DNA from: CAVSRC01 sp963782045
GTDB lineage: Bacteria; Pseudomonadota; Alphaproteobacteria; Rhizobiales; Kaistiaceae
Assembly (NCBI GenBank): GCA_963782045.1
Contig: CAWAIR010000003.1
Coordinates: 62,001 to 126,000, forward strand
Length of the DNA: 64,000 bases
Direction: 5' to 3'
The notes under the pieces were generated by a model. That model searched no databases and was not told the DNA's origin. It saw nothing but the letters and a program-made list of their open reading frames with translations. The first letter of the stretch is position 1, and each line of letters begins with the position of its first letter. Below, piece after piece: positions 27,312 to 37,705 of the stretch. The position numbers were made by a program, and so were the translations under genes.

Positions 27312-27818
27312 TTACATTGTGGTGGTCGGCGGCGGCGACTTCAAGAAGTGTTCGCGTATTTCCTCATCTTTTATCCGAAGTCCCAATCGCGCAACCGGTT
27401 CCGGTGAATTCCACAAACGGTCCCATGGGGAATCCTTTTCATGGGTCATATCAATCAACCGCGGCGTAGAGAACCTGCTATAATAGTCGAAGATTTTTGC
27501 AATGAATGATTGATCGGATTCATCAATCTCATTCGCCAAGTCTTCTTGTTCCCCCGTCCGTATATTAAGTCGCCGCGCTCTTGACCGGATGGCGCTACGC
27601 CCATAGCTGCGGAACGCATCTCGGACCACTCTCACAACGGGCCCGTACTCCCAAGCTTCAAATTGGTTGGCACTGAGTGGTCTATCTTTCCAAACAAGAT
27701 ACCAACCGTGACAGAAATACAGAATCTTTAGCAAAGACGCTTGAGTCAAAGCTTGTCCCCGCGCGTCGGCAAGGTCCAACAAAAAGTTGGCTATAATCCT
27801 TGCATCGTAGGGTGCCAT
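27312..27818 (-). CDS. Panacea-domain (DUF4065/SocA-like) protein, probable antitoxin
   Basis: The 168-residue protein carries a full Panacea domain: YDARIIANFLLDLADARG, SLLKILYFCHGWYLVW, PLSANQFEAWEYGPV, VVRDAFRSYG and a C-terminal MTHEKDSPWDRLW. Panacea-domain proteins are antitoxins of a diverse toxin-antitoxin class and are also found as phage-associated proteins; SocA, a proteolytic adaptor, is related. It is the first gene of a three-gene AT-rich set. Antitoxin-first order with an unrelated ORF 28 bp downstream is typical for this group. The specific partner is inferred only from position. Confidence 0.85.
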   Translation of the reverse strand: MAPYDARIIANFLLDLADARGQALTQASLLKILYFCHGWYLVWKDRPLSANQFEAWEYGPVVRVVRDAFRSYGRSAIRSRARRLNIRTGEQEDLANEIDESDQSFIAKIFDYYSRFSTPRLIDMTHEKDSPWDRLWNSPEPVARLGLRIKDEEIREHFLKSPPPTTTM

Positions 27819-27954
27819 TGCAGTTGCCTTGCGGGGCGGTTGACTTAGGTAGCGCGATTCTGGGGTTACAGGAATACTAATTCCTCGTTGTGCGCCGGCA
27901 TGACTGAAGCGTCCTCTTGAATCAAGACGCCCGCAGCCCCACTTGCTGTTCCGT

Positions 27955-28028
27955 GCTTTCGTAGCTCAGCTGGATAGAGCGCGGGTCTTCCAAACCTGAG
28001 GTCGTGGGTTCGAGTCCCACCGGGAGAT
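27955..28028 (+). tRNA. tRNA-Gly (TCC) with imperfect acceptor stem
   Basis: D arm GCTCAGCTGGATAGAGC, anticodon arm CGGGT-CTTCCAA-ACCTG (anticodon TCC), variable loop AGGTC, T arm GTGGG-TTCGAGT-CCCAC and discriminator T73 (expected for Gly) are all good. The acceptor stem GCTTTCG/CGGGAGA is weak: G1-A72 is mismatched and two pairs are G-U. No CCA is encoded. Either a real but unusual tRNA or a copy damaged at its 5' end, which faces the AT-rich Panacea cassette. Confidence 0.65.
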
Positions 28029-28059
28029 TGGAGGGGCGCCCGCATGGGCGCCCCTCGCC

Positions 28060-28828
28060 TTTTCAGGTGACGAATTCCCCTCACCCGGCGCTGCGCGCCG
28101 ACCTCTCCCACGAGGGGAGAGGTGGCCCCCCCACCCAAAATCGCTTCGCAATTTCGACCTCCCCGCAAGGGAGAGGTAGGGAGCAAGTGGCACAGCATCG
28201 CAACACATTCCGTTCATGCCCGCGGAGGCGGGCATCCAGGCGAGACTTGCCACAAGGGGTGAGTCCGGCCTGGGTTCCCGCCTTCGCGGGAACGAACGGT
28301 GGGTTGGGTGTTTGTCTTCACAACAAGCGCCGTCGTGCCTGCCTCCGAGCGGGCATCCAGTAAACAAAGGCGCCGGTGATCGGATCGCCAGCGTCGGTTT
28401 CTCGTCATCGCCGGGCTTGTCCCGGTGATCCACGAATACAACGTCGAAAGAACAAAGACGTGGATGGCCGGCACGAGGCCGGCCATGACGATGAGCATGT
28501 GCGTCACCTCGGCGCACAACAAACTCCGTTCATGCCCGCGGAGGCGGGCATCCAGGCGAGACTCGCCACGCGGTGAGGGCGCCGGCGATCAGATCGCCAG
28601 CGCCCGAAAATACTGGGTCCCTGCTTTCGCAGGGACGACATGGTTTTGTTTGGTCTGCGCGTAGCGCGCCTTCGGCGCGAACCCCCTCCCGAAATCGCTC
28701 CGCGATTTCGACCTCCCCTCAAGGGGGAGGTTCAAGATGAGTGTGGCGCTGACGCGCCACGAGTCTTCCGCTGGGTCCCGGATCACGCGACGCGGGCTTG
28801 GCCCGCGCGCGGTCCGGGAAGACGGTTC
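28060..28828. repeat. Intergenic mosaic of palindromic and direct repeats
   Basis: There is no gene in these 770 bases. Several dispersed elements adjoin: CTCACCCGGCGCTGCG-type and GAGGGGAGAGGT hairpins (28080-28180); two copies of CCGTTCATGCCCGCGGAGGC continuing GGGCATCCAGGCGAGAC (28209-28248 and 28529-28567); GGCCGGCCATGAC (28460-28495); the CCCGAAATCGC/GCGATTTCG ... CTCCCC element (28684-28735); and a GGGTCCCGG...CCGGG hairpin (28773-28820). These look like REP/MITE-type elements piled into a safe spot beside rpoD. Confidence 0.75.
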
Positions 28829-30928
<2,100 letters not shown>

Positions 30929-31118
30929 GCACTTCTCCGCCGGAGCATGAAGCGCCGACGTCCTACGCCGGCTCACGCCCTAAACCGCTCGAAACCCTTC
31001 AAATGCGTCTGGCCGGCACCCCCACCAGCCTGCCCCGCCGGAGCGGAGCCTAGTTTCCCCGTCTTAAGCCACGCTTAACCGTGAGGGGCAATAGCCCGCG
31101 GCCAAGCTGGGGCCTTGT

Positions 31119-33056
31119 TCAGAAGACCCTCGCCTGTCTGCCGGAGGATGCCCCGAACCCCTCAATCAAAGCTTCGGTCCCCTCGCTGTTTGCCAGCTGG
31201 TTCTGGATATCGACCAGACGCGCCAAGTTAGCGTCGCTGGGCTCTTTGGCCAGCGCCGCCTCGGCTTCTCTGAGTTCTTTATGTAACGTCCGCTTGCGCC
31301 GGTGCAAGGTCAACGCCTGGCTCCAGCCCTCCTCCGCGTCGCGATCGTCGGCTTCGGCGCCGGCCGGCCAGTAGCCCATGGCGGCAAGCTGCGCCGCAAG
31401 GCGCGAAACAAGCGGCTCAAGCTGCCGGGATTCCAGGGCTTTTGCCAGTTCCACGGCATCGTCGGCCTCGCCATGGGCGACGACCTCCAGCACCGCGGCG
31501 CGCAGGTGATCGAGGTCACCATGGCTGAATTCGAGATGGGCGAAATCGTCCAGGTGGCGCGCGAGCAGCGCCGGGTGGTTGACCATGGTCATCACCAGCA
31601 CCGCCTCGCGCAACGGTGGCGTCACCCGGCCGGAGAGCAACTGGCTGCGGCGCAGCCGATCGGAAACGGGGATGGACGATGAGCGAACAGGGAGTAGCGA
31701 ATAGGGGGTGGAGGACGATCGACCGCGCTGCTTACCCCTATTCGCTATTCGCCATTCGCTATTCGCCCTTCCGAATTCGCTATTCGCTCTAGGAAAGAAC
31801 GCCGCCACCCGTTCGGCGAAGGCTTGGCTGTAGTGGCGCCGCACGCTGTCCTCGCCAATCGCGCGGGCGATCTCGGCAAGGCGCGCCTCCAGCGCCGCGC
31901 GCCGCTCAGGCGTGTCGAAGACGCCGGTATCGGTCTCCCGGCTCCACACCAGATCGACCAGCGGCCGGGCGGCGGCAAGGATGGCGCCCATCGTCTCGGC
32001 GCCCGAGGCGCGGATGAGATCGTCGGGGTCCTGGCCGGCAGGCAGCAGGGCGAAGCGCAGGCTCTTGCCCGGCTTCAACTGCGGCAGAGCGAGATCGGCG
32101 GCGCGGTGGGCGGCCCTGAGCCCCGCCTTGTCGCCGTCGAAGCAGAGGATCGGCTCGTCCGCCAGGCGCCAGAGGATATCGAGCTGGCGGTCGGTGAGCG
32201 CGGTGCCGAGCGGCGCCACGGTGTGGCCGAAGCCCGCCGCCACCATGCGGATGACGTCGACATAGCCCTCGACCACGACGACGGTGCCGGCGTCATGGGT
32301 GGCATGGCGCGCGCTGGCGCCGTTGTAGAGCAGCAGCCCCTTGTGGAAGAGCTCGGTCTCCGGCGAGTTCAGATACTTGGCCGGCACGTCGGCAGCGAGC
32401 GCGCGGCCGCCGAAGGCAACGATGCGCCCGCGAAAATCGGTGATCGGGAAGATGACGCGCTCGCGGAAGCGATCGAAGGAGACCGGGATATCGGGGCCGC
32501 TGACCAGCAGGCCGGCGGCGATCATCTGCTCCTGCGAAATGCCCTTGCCCGACAGGTGCTCCTTGAGCGCCGAGCGGTCGGCCGGGGCGTAGCCCAGACG
32601 GAACCGGCGCTGGAGATCGGGGCCGATGTCGCGGCCGGTGAGATAGCCGCGCGCCACGGCGCCGGTGCGGGCATTGAGCGAAGCCTCGAAGAACTGCGTG
32701 GCGAGCTCCATGACGTCATAGAGCGTGGCGCGCTCCTTCTCACGCTCCTCGGCCTCGGCGTCGCGCGCCGGCATCGGCACGCCCGCTTCGCCCGCCAGCC
32801 GCTCCACCGCCTCGGGGAAGGTGAGCCCCTCGGTCTCCATGACGAAGGTGAAGATGTCGCCGTTCTTGCCGGCGGAGAAATCGAACCACTTGCCCTTCGT
32901 GTCATTGACGAAGAAGGAGGGCGTCTTCTCGGCGTTGAAGGGCGACAGGCCGGCGAACTCCCTGCCCTGCTTCCTGAGCTTCACCCTGCGCCCGACGACC
33001 GCCGACGCCGGCAGGCGCGCGCGGATCTCGTCGAGGAAGGAATCGGGAAAACGCAT
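31119..33056 (-). CDS. dnaG: DNA primase DnaG (no N-terminal zinc ligands; repeat-derived insert)
   Basis: The 645-residue primase makes RNA primers for replication. The N-terminal region MRFPDSFLDEIRARLP then SPFNAEKTPSFFVND replaces the CHC2 zinc finger with a version lacking Cys and His ligands, as I recall for related alphaproteobacteria. The RNAP domain has SFDRFRERVIFPI and FGGRAL; TOPRIM has VVVVEGYVDVIRM, CFDGDKAGLRAA and LLPAGQDPDDLI. A linker near residues 420-460 is encoded by a palindromic GCGAATA repeat that stays in frame. The C-terminal helicase-binding domain follows (PLREAVLVMTMVNHPALL). It is upstream of rpoD. Confidence 0.95.
   Translation of the reverse strand: MRFPDSFLDEIRARLPASAVVGRRVKLRKQGREFAGLSPFNAEKTPSFFVNDTKGKWFDFSAGKNGDIFTFVMETEGLTFPEAVERLAGEAGVPMPARDAEAEEREKERATLYDVMELATQFFEASLNARTGAVARGYLTGRDIGPDLQRRFRLGYAPADRSALKEHLSGKGISQEQMIAAGLLVSGPDIPVSFDRFRERVIFPITDFRGRIVAFGGRALAADVPAKYLNSPETELFHKGLLLYNGASARHATHDAGTVVVVEGYVDVIRMVAAGFGHTVAPLGTALTDRQLDILWRLADEPILCFDGDKAGLRAAHRAADLALPQLKPGKSLRFALLPAGQDPDDLIRASGAETMGAILAAARPLVDLVWSRETDTGVFDTPERRAALEARLAEIARAIGEDSVRRHYSQAFAERVAAFFPRANSEFGRANSEWRIANRGKQRGRSSSTPYSLLPVRSSSIPVSDRLRRSQLLSGRVTPPLREAVLVMTMVNHPALLARHLDDFAHLEFSHGDLDHLRAAVLEVVAHGEADDAVELAKALESRQLEPLVSRLAAQLAAMGYWPAGAEADDRDAEEGWSQALTLHRRKRTLHKELREAEAALAKEPSDANLARLVDIQNQLANSEGTEALIEGFGASSGRQARVF
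31681..31793. repeat. GCGAATA palindromic repeat inserted in frame in dnaG
   Basis: Left arm GAGCGAACAGGGAGTAGCGA then ATAGGGGGT (31681-31709); right arm ACCCCTATTCGC followed by tandem TATTCGC/CATTCGC units up to 31793. The arms can form a long hairpin. The length keeps the primase frame open, adding about 38 residues rich in Ser, Arg and Asn (RANSEFGRANSEWRIANRG). Confidence 0.8.
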
Positions 33057-33211
33057 GAGGTGATTCGCTCGCAGGCGATGGGGCCTGAGCTTAGCGCATG
33101 GCGGAATGGTGGCGGAGGATTCGGGGCTTGTCGCGTTACCTCGCGGGGTAACCAGGCGGAGTTGTCCTAGTTATCCACAGGGGGACGCCAACCATCGCAG
33201 GGCGGTGCAAG

Positions 33212-34129
33212 CTAGTCCAAATCGGGAAGCGGCCAAATCTGAGGAAGCCAGTGATCTCGCCCGATCCCGGCCGAGCTAAGGTCCGCCCCGGCCAGAAACT
33301 GCGAACGCTTGATATCGCCAAGTTTGCCGACAACTCGTGTGATTTCCGTCGCGCCGCGAACCTCGCCGACAACAACGTGATACATAGGCGTGTGGTTGTT
33401 CGCGAACAGCCGAACCTCGGCCAGCAATATGATGCGGTGCGCGTCGCCGAACACTGCTGTGTTGAGAACGTAGCCCAATCCTGATTCTGGCGGGACGGCG
33501 GACAGTTTTCCTCCAACAATGAATGAAGGATTGGAGAGTTGGCCCAAGATGTATGGCAGGCACAACGGTCTGAAGTCGTCTTGGTCCAGCAAGGTAAGCG
33601 TATGGCAATAACCGATCTTCGCAATCATCCGAGCGAAGCTCTCGGGAACATGGCGAAAGCGACCTACAAGCGGCACGCCGTAGTTCGCCTTGAAGGACGC
33701 ATGCCGCTTTTCATCGGAAATGGCGACAAGCCGCCAGGAACTCGAAACGTCTGCCGTCGGCGTTAGGCCCTGCAGCAGGCCCGCCTGCCCCATCCTGTAG
33801 AAGACCATCGGCGCCGGATAATCGGAGTACGGTACCGCAACGCGCCGCTGCGGGTTGGCGGGATCGGGAATTGAGATGTTCTTTGCCCGCAGCTTCTTGC
33901 GCCGGCTCGGCGACCTATAGCTATTCCTGGCATCTCCCCACAAACCGCGAGAGACATCGCCCTCAAATCGGCTGGTTATTGCAGCGCATTCTCGGCAGCT
34001 TGCCGCAGCGATTATGTGTTGCCCACCGAGAGCAAAGGGCACGACGTGCTCGTCTGCCAATGGCAGATCGCTGCGACCGCAATAGATGCATCGACCTTTG
34101 GAAGGAAACCTGGTTGGTCCGTGTGGCAT
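33212..34129 (-). CDS. HNH-like zinc-finger protein of unknown function
   Basis: The 305-residue protein opens with CIYCGRSDLPLADEHVVPFA, then LGGQHIIAAASCRECA, the pattern of HNH endonucleases: CxxC, an EHVxP core and a second CxxC, binding one zinc ion. The His in DEHV would be the metal-activating residue. The rest has no recognised motif. Base composition is somewhat less GC-rich than dnaG, and it sits between dnaG and two brnA tail remnants, in what looks like a region of repeated insertion. It may be a solitary nuclease, possibly defence-related or mobile; function is unproven. Confidence 0.7.
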   Translation of the reverse strand: MPHGPTRFPSKGRCIYCGRSDLPLADEHVVPFALGGQHIIAAASCRECAAITSRFEGDVSRGLWGDARNSYRSPSRRKKLRAKNISIPDPANPQRRVAVPYSDYPAPMVFYRMGQAGLLQGLTPTADVSSSWRLVAISDEKRHASFKANYGVPLVGRFRHVPESFARMIAKIGYCHTLTLLDQDDFRPLCLPYILGQLSNPSFIVGGKLSAVPPESGLGYVLNTAVFGDAHRIILLAEVRLFANNHTPMYHVVVGEVRGATEITRVVGKLGDIKRSQFLAGADLSSAGIGRDHWLPQIWPLPDLD

Positions 34130-34145
34130 TTTGCGGTCTTCCAGC

Positions 34146-34211
34146 TATCAGCGGCGCATGAACGCGGTGCTGCGCTCCTATGTCGAGCAGCGCAAGAAGA
34201 AGCGCGCCTGA
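34146..34211 (+). pseudogene. BrnA antitoxin C-terminal remnant, copy 1
   Basis: These bases encode YQRRMNAVLRSYVEQRKKKR then A and a stop, the conserved end of BrnA (DUF4415/COG3514) antitoxins. Everything upstream is gone; the HNH-like gene begins 17 bases away on the other strand. A second, near-identical tail lies at 34371-34451. No BrnT toxin is present. Confidence 0.65.
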
Positions 34212-34370
34212 CGGAGCATCCTGCCCCCACCCCCCTCTTAGCTCCGCTAACGTCTCGCTTGCGCGAGCCGTAAGCTTCGCTGTTCTCCCCCTCAAGGGGG
34301 GAGATGGGTGCCCGTGTCAGCCGCTCGGCGCCCTTCCGCTCTCCCCTAGCGAAAGAGCGTGAGGGGTGAT
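34212..34370. repeat. Palindromic intergenic repeat between brnA remnants
   Basis: It contains TTAGCTCCGCTAACG (34237) and GCTTCGCTGTTCTCCCCCTC then AAGGGGGGAGATGGG (34275-34307), a CTCCCCC/GGGGGGAG hairpin, then CTCTCCCCTAGCGAAAGAGC. The same TTAGCTCCGCTAACG...TTCGCTGTTCTCCCCC unit recurs at 34650-34724. Confidence 0.65.
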
Positions 34371-34451
34371 GGCGAAGGCGCCGGCTACCAGCGGCGCATC
34401 AACGCCGTGCTGCGTTCCTATGTCGAGCTGCGCAAGAAGAAGCGGGCCTGA
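34371..34451 (+). pseudogene. BrnA antitoxin C-terminal remnant, copy 2
   Basis: These bases encode GEGAGYQRRINAVLRSYVEL then RKKKRA and a stop, again the end of a BrnA-type antitoxin. It differs from copy 1 by a few bases and keeps five more upstream codons. Upstream sequence is palindromic repeat, so the gene body is missing. Both copies share orientation. Confidence 0.65.
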
Positions 34452-34763
34452 GCCCCCTCACCTCTCCCCTGCGGGGAGAGGTCACGAGCGAAAGCGAGCG
34501 GGTGAGGGGGAGCCGAGCTAACCGGATAGGCTCCCGCCCCCTCACCCTCCGCGCCTAAGCTCGCCCGGCTCGCCAAGGCGCGGAGCCCTCTCCCCAATGG
34601 GGCGAGGAGGCGGATGCGGCTGGGATTTCGGGCCCTGCCCTCACCCACCTCTTTAGCTCCGCTAACGATTTCGCGTTCCGCGAAACCGGGCTTCGCTGTT
34701 CTCCCCCTCAAGGGGGGAGATGGGCGCCAGCGGCTGGCTCCGGCGTGTCCTGTCGACACGTCG
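34452..34763. repeat. Intergenic cluster of CTCACC/CTCCCC hairpin repeats
   Basis: No gene is present. Elements are CCCCTCACCTCTCCCC/GGGGAGAGG with an AGCGAAAGCG arm (34452-34510), GCGCCTAAGCTCGCC (34550), CTCTCCCC/GGGGCGAG (34590-34610), and a second copy of TTAGCTCCGCTAACG...CTCCCCC/GGGGGGAG (34650-34724). It is the same family as at 24.7, 28.1 and 34.24 kb. Confidence 0.7.
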
Positions 34764-35582
34764 TCATTGCAGCGAAGGCCGACCGACCGGTGCCGGGTCG
34801 ATGCGCCTGGTCGCGTGAAAGACGCCGTAGCGATCGTGCTCGAAGTGGAAGATCTTGGCGACGGTAATCGCCTCGCGCCGGAAGCCGGCGCCGTGATAGA
34901 GCGCCACGGCGATCAGCGTGCCGACAAGCGGCCCCAGCCAGTAGATCCACCAGCCGTTCCACACGCCGGCGATCAGCGACGGGCCGAAGCTGCGCGCCGG
35001 ATTGGTGCTGGTGCCGGAGAGCGGCGCCTCGAGCCATACCATGACGGCATAGAGCGGCGGGAAGAGCGCCGGCGTGAACCGCTTGAGAGAGGCATGGCGC
35101 AGGAACAGGAATAGCCCGAAGATGAGCGCGAAGCTGGTCACCGTCTCGCCGGCCAACGCCGCCAGCGCACCGTAGGGCGCCCCCGGCGCGGTCGCACCGA
35201 AGGCGACGCTGCGGCCCATCGCGCCCCAGGCGAGAAGCGGCAGCACGCCGAGCGCGGCGCCTGCCATCTGCGCCACAACGTAGCCCAGCGCGTGGCGCAG
35301 CTTGAGCTTGCCCATCAGCCAGAAGGCGAGCGTGACCGCCGGGTTGATATGGGCGCCGCTCTCCCTGCCGAGCGGCGACAGCGCGATCGCCGCGCCGGTG
35401 GCGCCGAACAGGAAGCCGGTGATCAACCGCCTGAGCGCGGCATCGGGCAGGATGCGAACCATCGGGCTGCCAGTGCCGAAATCGAAGATGACGACCGACA
35501 GCCCCACCGCAAGCAGGAGGGCCATGCCGGCAGCCTCGGCCGCAAACAGCTTCCACGGCACTCCCTTGTCTTGCCCGGCCAT
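34764..35582 (-). CDS. MIP/aquaporin family channel
   Basis: The 272-residue membrane protein has six hydrophobic segments and both pore-lining NPA boxes: HINPAVTLAFWL and GTSTNPARSFGPSL. The N-terminal FAAEAAGMALLLAVGLS carries the family Glu. Residues near the second box (STNPARS) fit a water-selective channel more than a glycerol facilitator, but the substrate could also be another small neutral solute. A hydrophilic C-terminal tail of about 35 residues follows the last helix. It stands alone, flanked by repeats on one side. Confidence 0.88.
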   Translation of the reverse strand: MAGQDKGVPWKLFAAEAAGMALLLAVGLSVVIFDFGTGSPMVRILPDAALRRLITGFLFGATGAAIALSPLGRESGAHINPAVTLAFWLMGKLKLRHALGYVVAQMAGAALGVLPLLAWGAMGRSVAFGATAPGAPYGALAALAGETVTSFALIFGLFLFLRHASLKRFTPALFPPLYAVMVWLEAPLSGTSTNPARSFGPSLIAGVWNGWWIYWLGPLVGTLIAVALYHGAGFRREAITVAKIFHFEHDRYGVFHATRRIDPAPVGRPSLQ

Positions 35583-35814
35583 CGCCAGCCCGCATCCCGG
35601 CTTCGCTCACGGGCCGAAAACTGGGCTTCGCACCGCTCACTGCAAGGGCGGCCGAACGACGCCCTGCCCTCGCCCGCTCCTGCCTGCGCCAACGGTTCGC
35701 GCTACCCGCCAACCCGGGCCGCGCTATTCTCTTCCGCGAAGCGTGGCCGGCCCGCGGCCTGAACCAAGGTCGGGGGCGAAGGGTTGGTGGGCGGTGAGCA
35801 AAGAGGACGCGAGC

Positions 35815-36855
35815 ATGGCGCGGGTTCTGGTTACCGGCGGTACCGGCTTCATAGGCGCCCATTGTCTGCTCCAGTTGCTGGCGGCCGGACACGAGACGCA
35901 CGCCACGGTCCGCGACCTCGCCCGTGAGAACGACGTGCGCGCCATGCTGCGGCAAGGCGGCGCCGGCGAGGTCGGCGACCGGCTGAGGCTGTTTGCCGCC
36001 GACCTCAATGCCGATGCGGGATGGGCGGAAGCCGTGGCGGGATGCGACGCCGTGCTTCATGTCGCCTCGCCCTTCCCGAGCACGCAGCCAAAGGACGAGA
36101 ACGAGCTGATCGCGCCGGCCCGCGACGGGGTGTTGCGCGCTCTGCGAGCGGCGCGCGATGCCGGCGTCAGGCGCGTGGTGCTGACCTCGTCCTTCGCCGC
36201 CATCGGCTATGGCGCCGGTAAGCGGACCACTCCGTTCACCGAGGAAGACTGGACCGACCCGGACACCGCGGGCGTGCAGCCCTACCAGAAATCCAAGACG
36301 CTGGCCGAACGGGCGGCCTGGGACTTCGTCGCGCGCGAAGGCGGCGGGCTGGAGCTGGCGGTGGTCAATCCGGTCGGCGTCTTCGGGCCGGTGCTCGGAC
36401 CGGATTTCTCCACCTCGATCGTGCTGGTGAAGCGCCTGCTCGATGGCGCCCTGCCCGGCTGCCCCGACCTCAGCTTCGGCGTGGTCGACGTGCGCGACGT
36501 CGCCGACCTGCATCTCAGGGCGATGACCGACCCGGCGGCGCGCGGCCAGCGCTTCCTCGCCACCGCCGGGGACTTCATGACCATCGTGGAGATCGCCCGG
36601 ACCCTCAAGGAGGGCGCCGGCGCCGCCGGCCGCAAGGTTCCGACGCGCCGCCTGCCCGACTGGCTCATGCGGCTGGTCGGCCTGTTCGATGCCGAGGTGA
36701 GAGGCCTGTTGCCGGAACTCGGCAAGCCCAAGAACGCCTCCAACGACAAGGCGCGTCGCCTGCTCGGCTGGGCACCGCGGAGCCCGCGGGAGGCGATCCT
36801 CGCCACGGCCCGCAGCCTGTCAGAACTCGGGCTGCTGCGCGCGTCTCCGACATAG
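35815..36855 (+). CDS. NAD(P)-dependent epimerase/reductase, dihydroflavonol-reductase-like extended SDR
   Basis: The 346-residue protein is an extended short-chain dehydrogenase: VLVTGGTGFIGAHCLLQLL is the NAD(P) site, VLHVASPFP and VVLTSSFAAIGYG follow, and YQKSKTLAE holds the catalytic Tyr and Lys (about 160-165). HVASPFPS and VVNPVGVFGPVLGPD resemble dihydroflavonol-4-reductase-like and cinnamoyl-CoA-reductase-like proteins. The substrate is unknown. I chose ATG 35815 because the glycine motif starts five residues later, as usual. It is monocistronic. Confidence 0.86.
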   Translation: MARVLVTGGTGFIGAHCLLQLLAAGHETHATVRDLARENDVRAMLRQGGAGEVGDRLRLFAADLNADAGWAEAVAGCDAVLHVASPFPSTQPKDENELIAPARDGVLRALRAARDAGVRRVVLTSSFAAIGYGAGKRTTPFTEEDWTDPDTAGVQPYQKSKTLAERAAWDFVAREGGGLELAVVNPVGVFGPVLGPDFSTSIVLVKRLLDGALPGCPDLSFGVVDVRDVADLHLRAMTDPAARGQRFLATAGDFMTIVEIARTLKEGAGAAGRKVPTRRLPDWLMRLVGLFDAEVRGLLPELGKPKNASNDKARRLLGWAPRSPREAILATARSLSELGLLRASPT

Positions 36856-36996
36856 GGACGGCGCCTGGTTTCGTGTTGGGCGAGCTTCGGCTGGCCCCGC
36901 AAGGACGCAGACGGGAGCACGCCCACAAAATCGGCACAAAGTGATAGTATTCGTTTCTGGAGGGCGACATGGATTGCTTAGCAGGGAGGCTACGCA

Positions 36997-37251
36997 ATGC
37001 CACGGTTTCGCGTAACATTCCGGAAGATCGTTTACGGAAATACGGGACATCCCTGCGAGATCTGCCAACGCATCGTCGACGTCAACGCGCGCGACAGCAC
37101 CTCGGCCGAAACCGCCGCGATCGAGAGCTTCTGCGATCTCGAGAGCGTCGCGAACTGGCTCGATCACGCCGATCGGCTGGAGATCACCCGCATGAGCCAG
37201 GCGGCGGTTGCCCGGCCGCTCGCCGAGGGCGCCGTGCGGCGTGCGGCGTGA
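36997..37251 (+). CDS. Small conserved hypothetical protein
   Basis: The 84-residue protein has no signal or membrane helix. It begins MPRFRVTFRKIVYGNTGHPC and contains HPCEICQRIVDVNA and IESFCDLESVANWLDHADRL. Three cysteines, two in a CEIC pair, could be redox-active or bind metal. GGGAGG lies about ten bases before the ATG. I know of no function; it stands alone between a reductase and an intergenic stretch. Confidence 0.6.
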   Translation: MPRFRVTFRKIVYGNTGHPCEICQRIVDVNARDSTSAETAAIESFCDLESVANWLDHADRLEITRMSQAAVARPLAEGAVRRAA

Positions 37252-37705
37252 CCCCGCCCCACGTCCCCTGACGCGAGCGTTCGACGGACGCAGGCAGGAA
37301 TCTGAAAGCGGCTGGCGCGAAAGCGCGATGCCCCGCCGTGGCCACGACGGGGCAAACCGCGTCTGGTGCGGGGAGCGGTCCCGTGCCCTTCGTTTGTTTC
37401 AACTCCGGGGAAAGGGATCCGGTCGCCGCTGCCCGATGGTGTAGCGCAAAATCTTCAAGCCGCCGTAAGCAACCGTGGTTGCTGATTGCTGCGCATCGTC
37501 GCGTCAATTGTATCGATCGGAGATCGGCGCCATTCCCATGTCTGTCGCCTGATCGCAGGTCTCTCGGCAGCGCCCGCGCAGACACCGCGCACTGATCTAT
37601 CCGCTTCAAAACAATGAACAATTTGTAATGGCCGCGACAGCCAGTTGTCAGCGAGCCACGAGCAGGATGGCAGTCGAGAAAAGTCAGCCAGTGAGTATCA
37701 TCGCG
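37252..37705. other. Intergenic region with a long palindrome
   Basis: I see no convincing gene in these 450 bases. At 37329-37354 TGCCCCGCCGTGG and CCACGACGGGGCA abut as a 13-bp-arm palindrome with one mismatch, possibly the transcript end of the upstream small gene. The second half is less GC-rich and probably holds the promoter of the FMN-binding gene. Confidence 0.45.

Noticed and set aside
27866..28198. Minus-strand frame over the tRNA-Gly-like gene (translation with GGTRTHDLRFGRPALYPAEL)
   Set aside because: It is the reverse translation of the tRNA, a well-known kind of false ORF.
24705..28820. CRISPR array
   Set aside because: The repeats are nested palindromes of unequal length without regular spacers, and no cas genes are present.
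31119..33056. A frameshift in dnaG at the repeat insert
   Set aside because: The frame stays open through the insert and the conserved C-terminal domain continues in the same frame.
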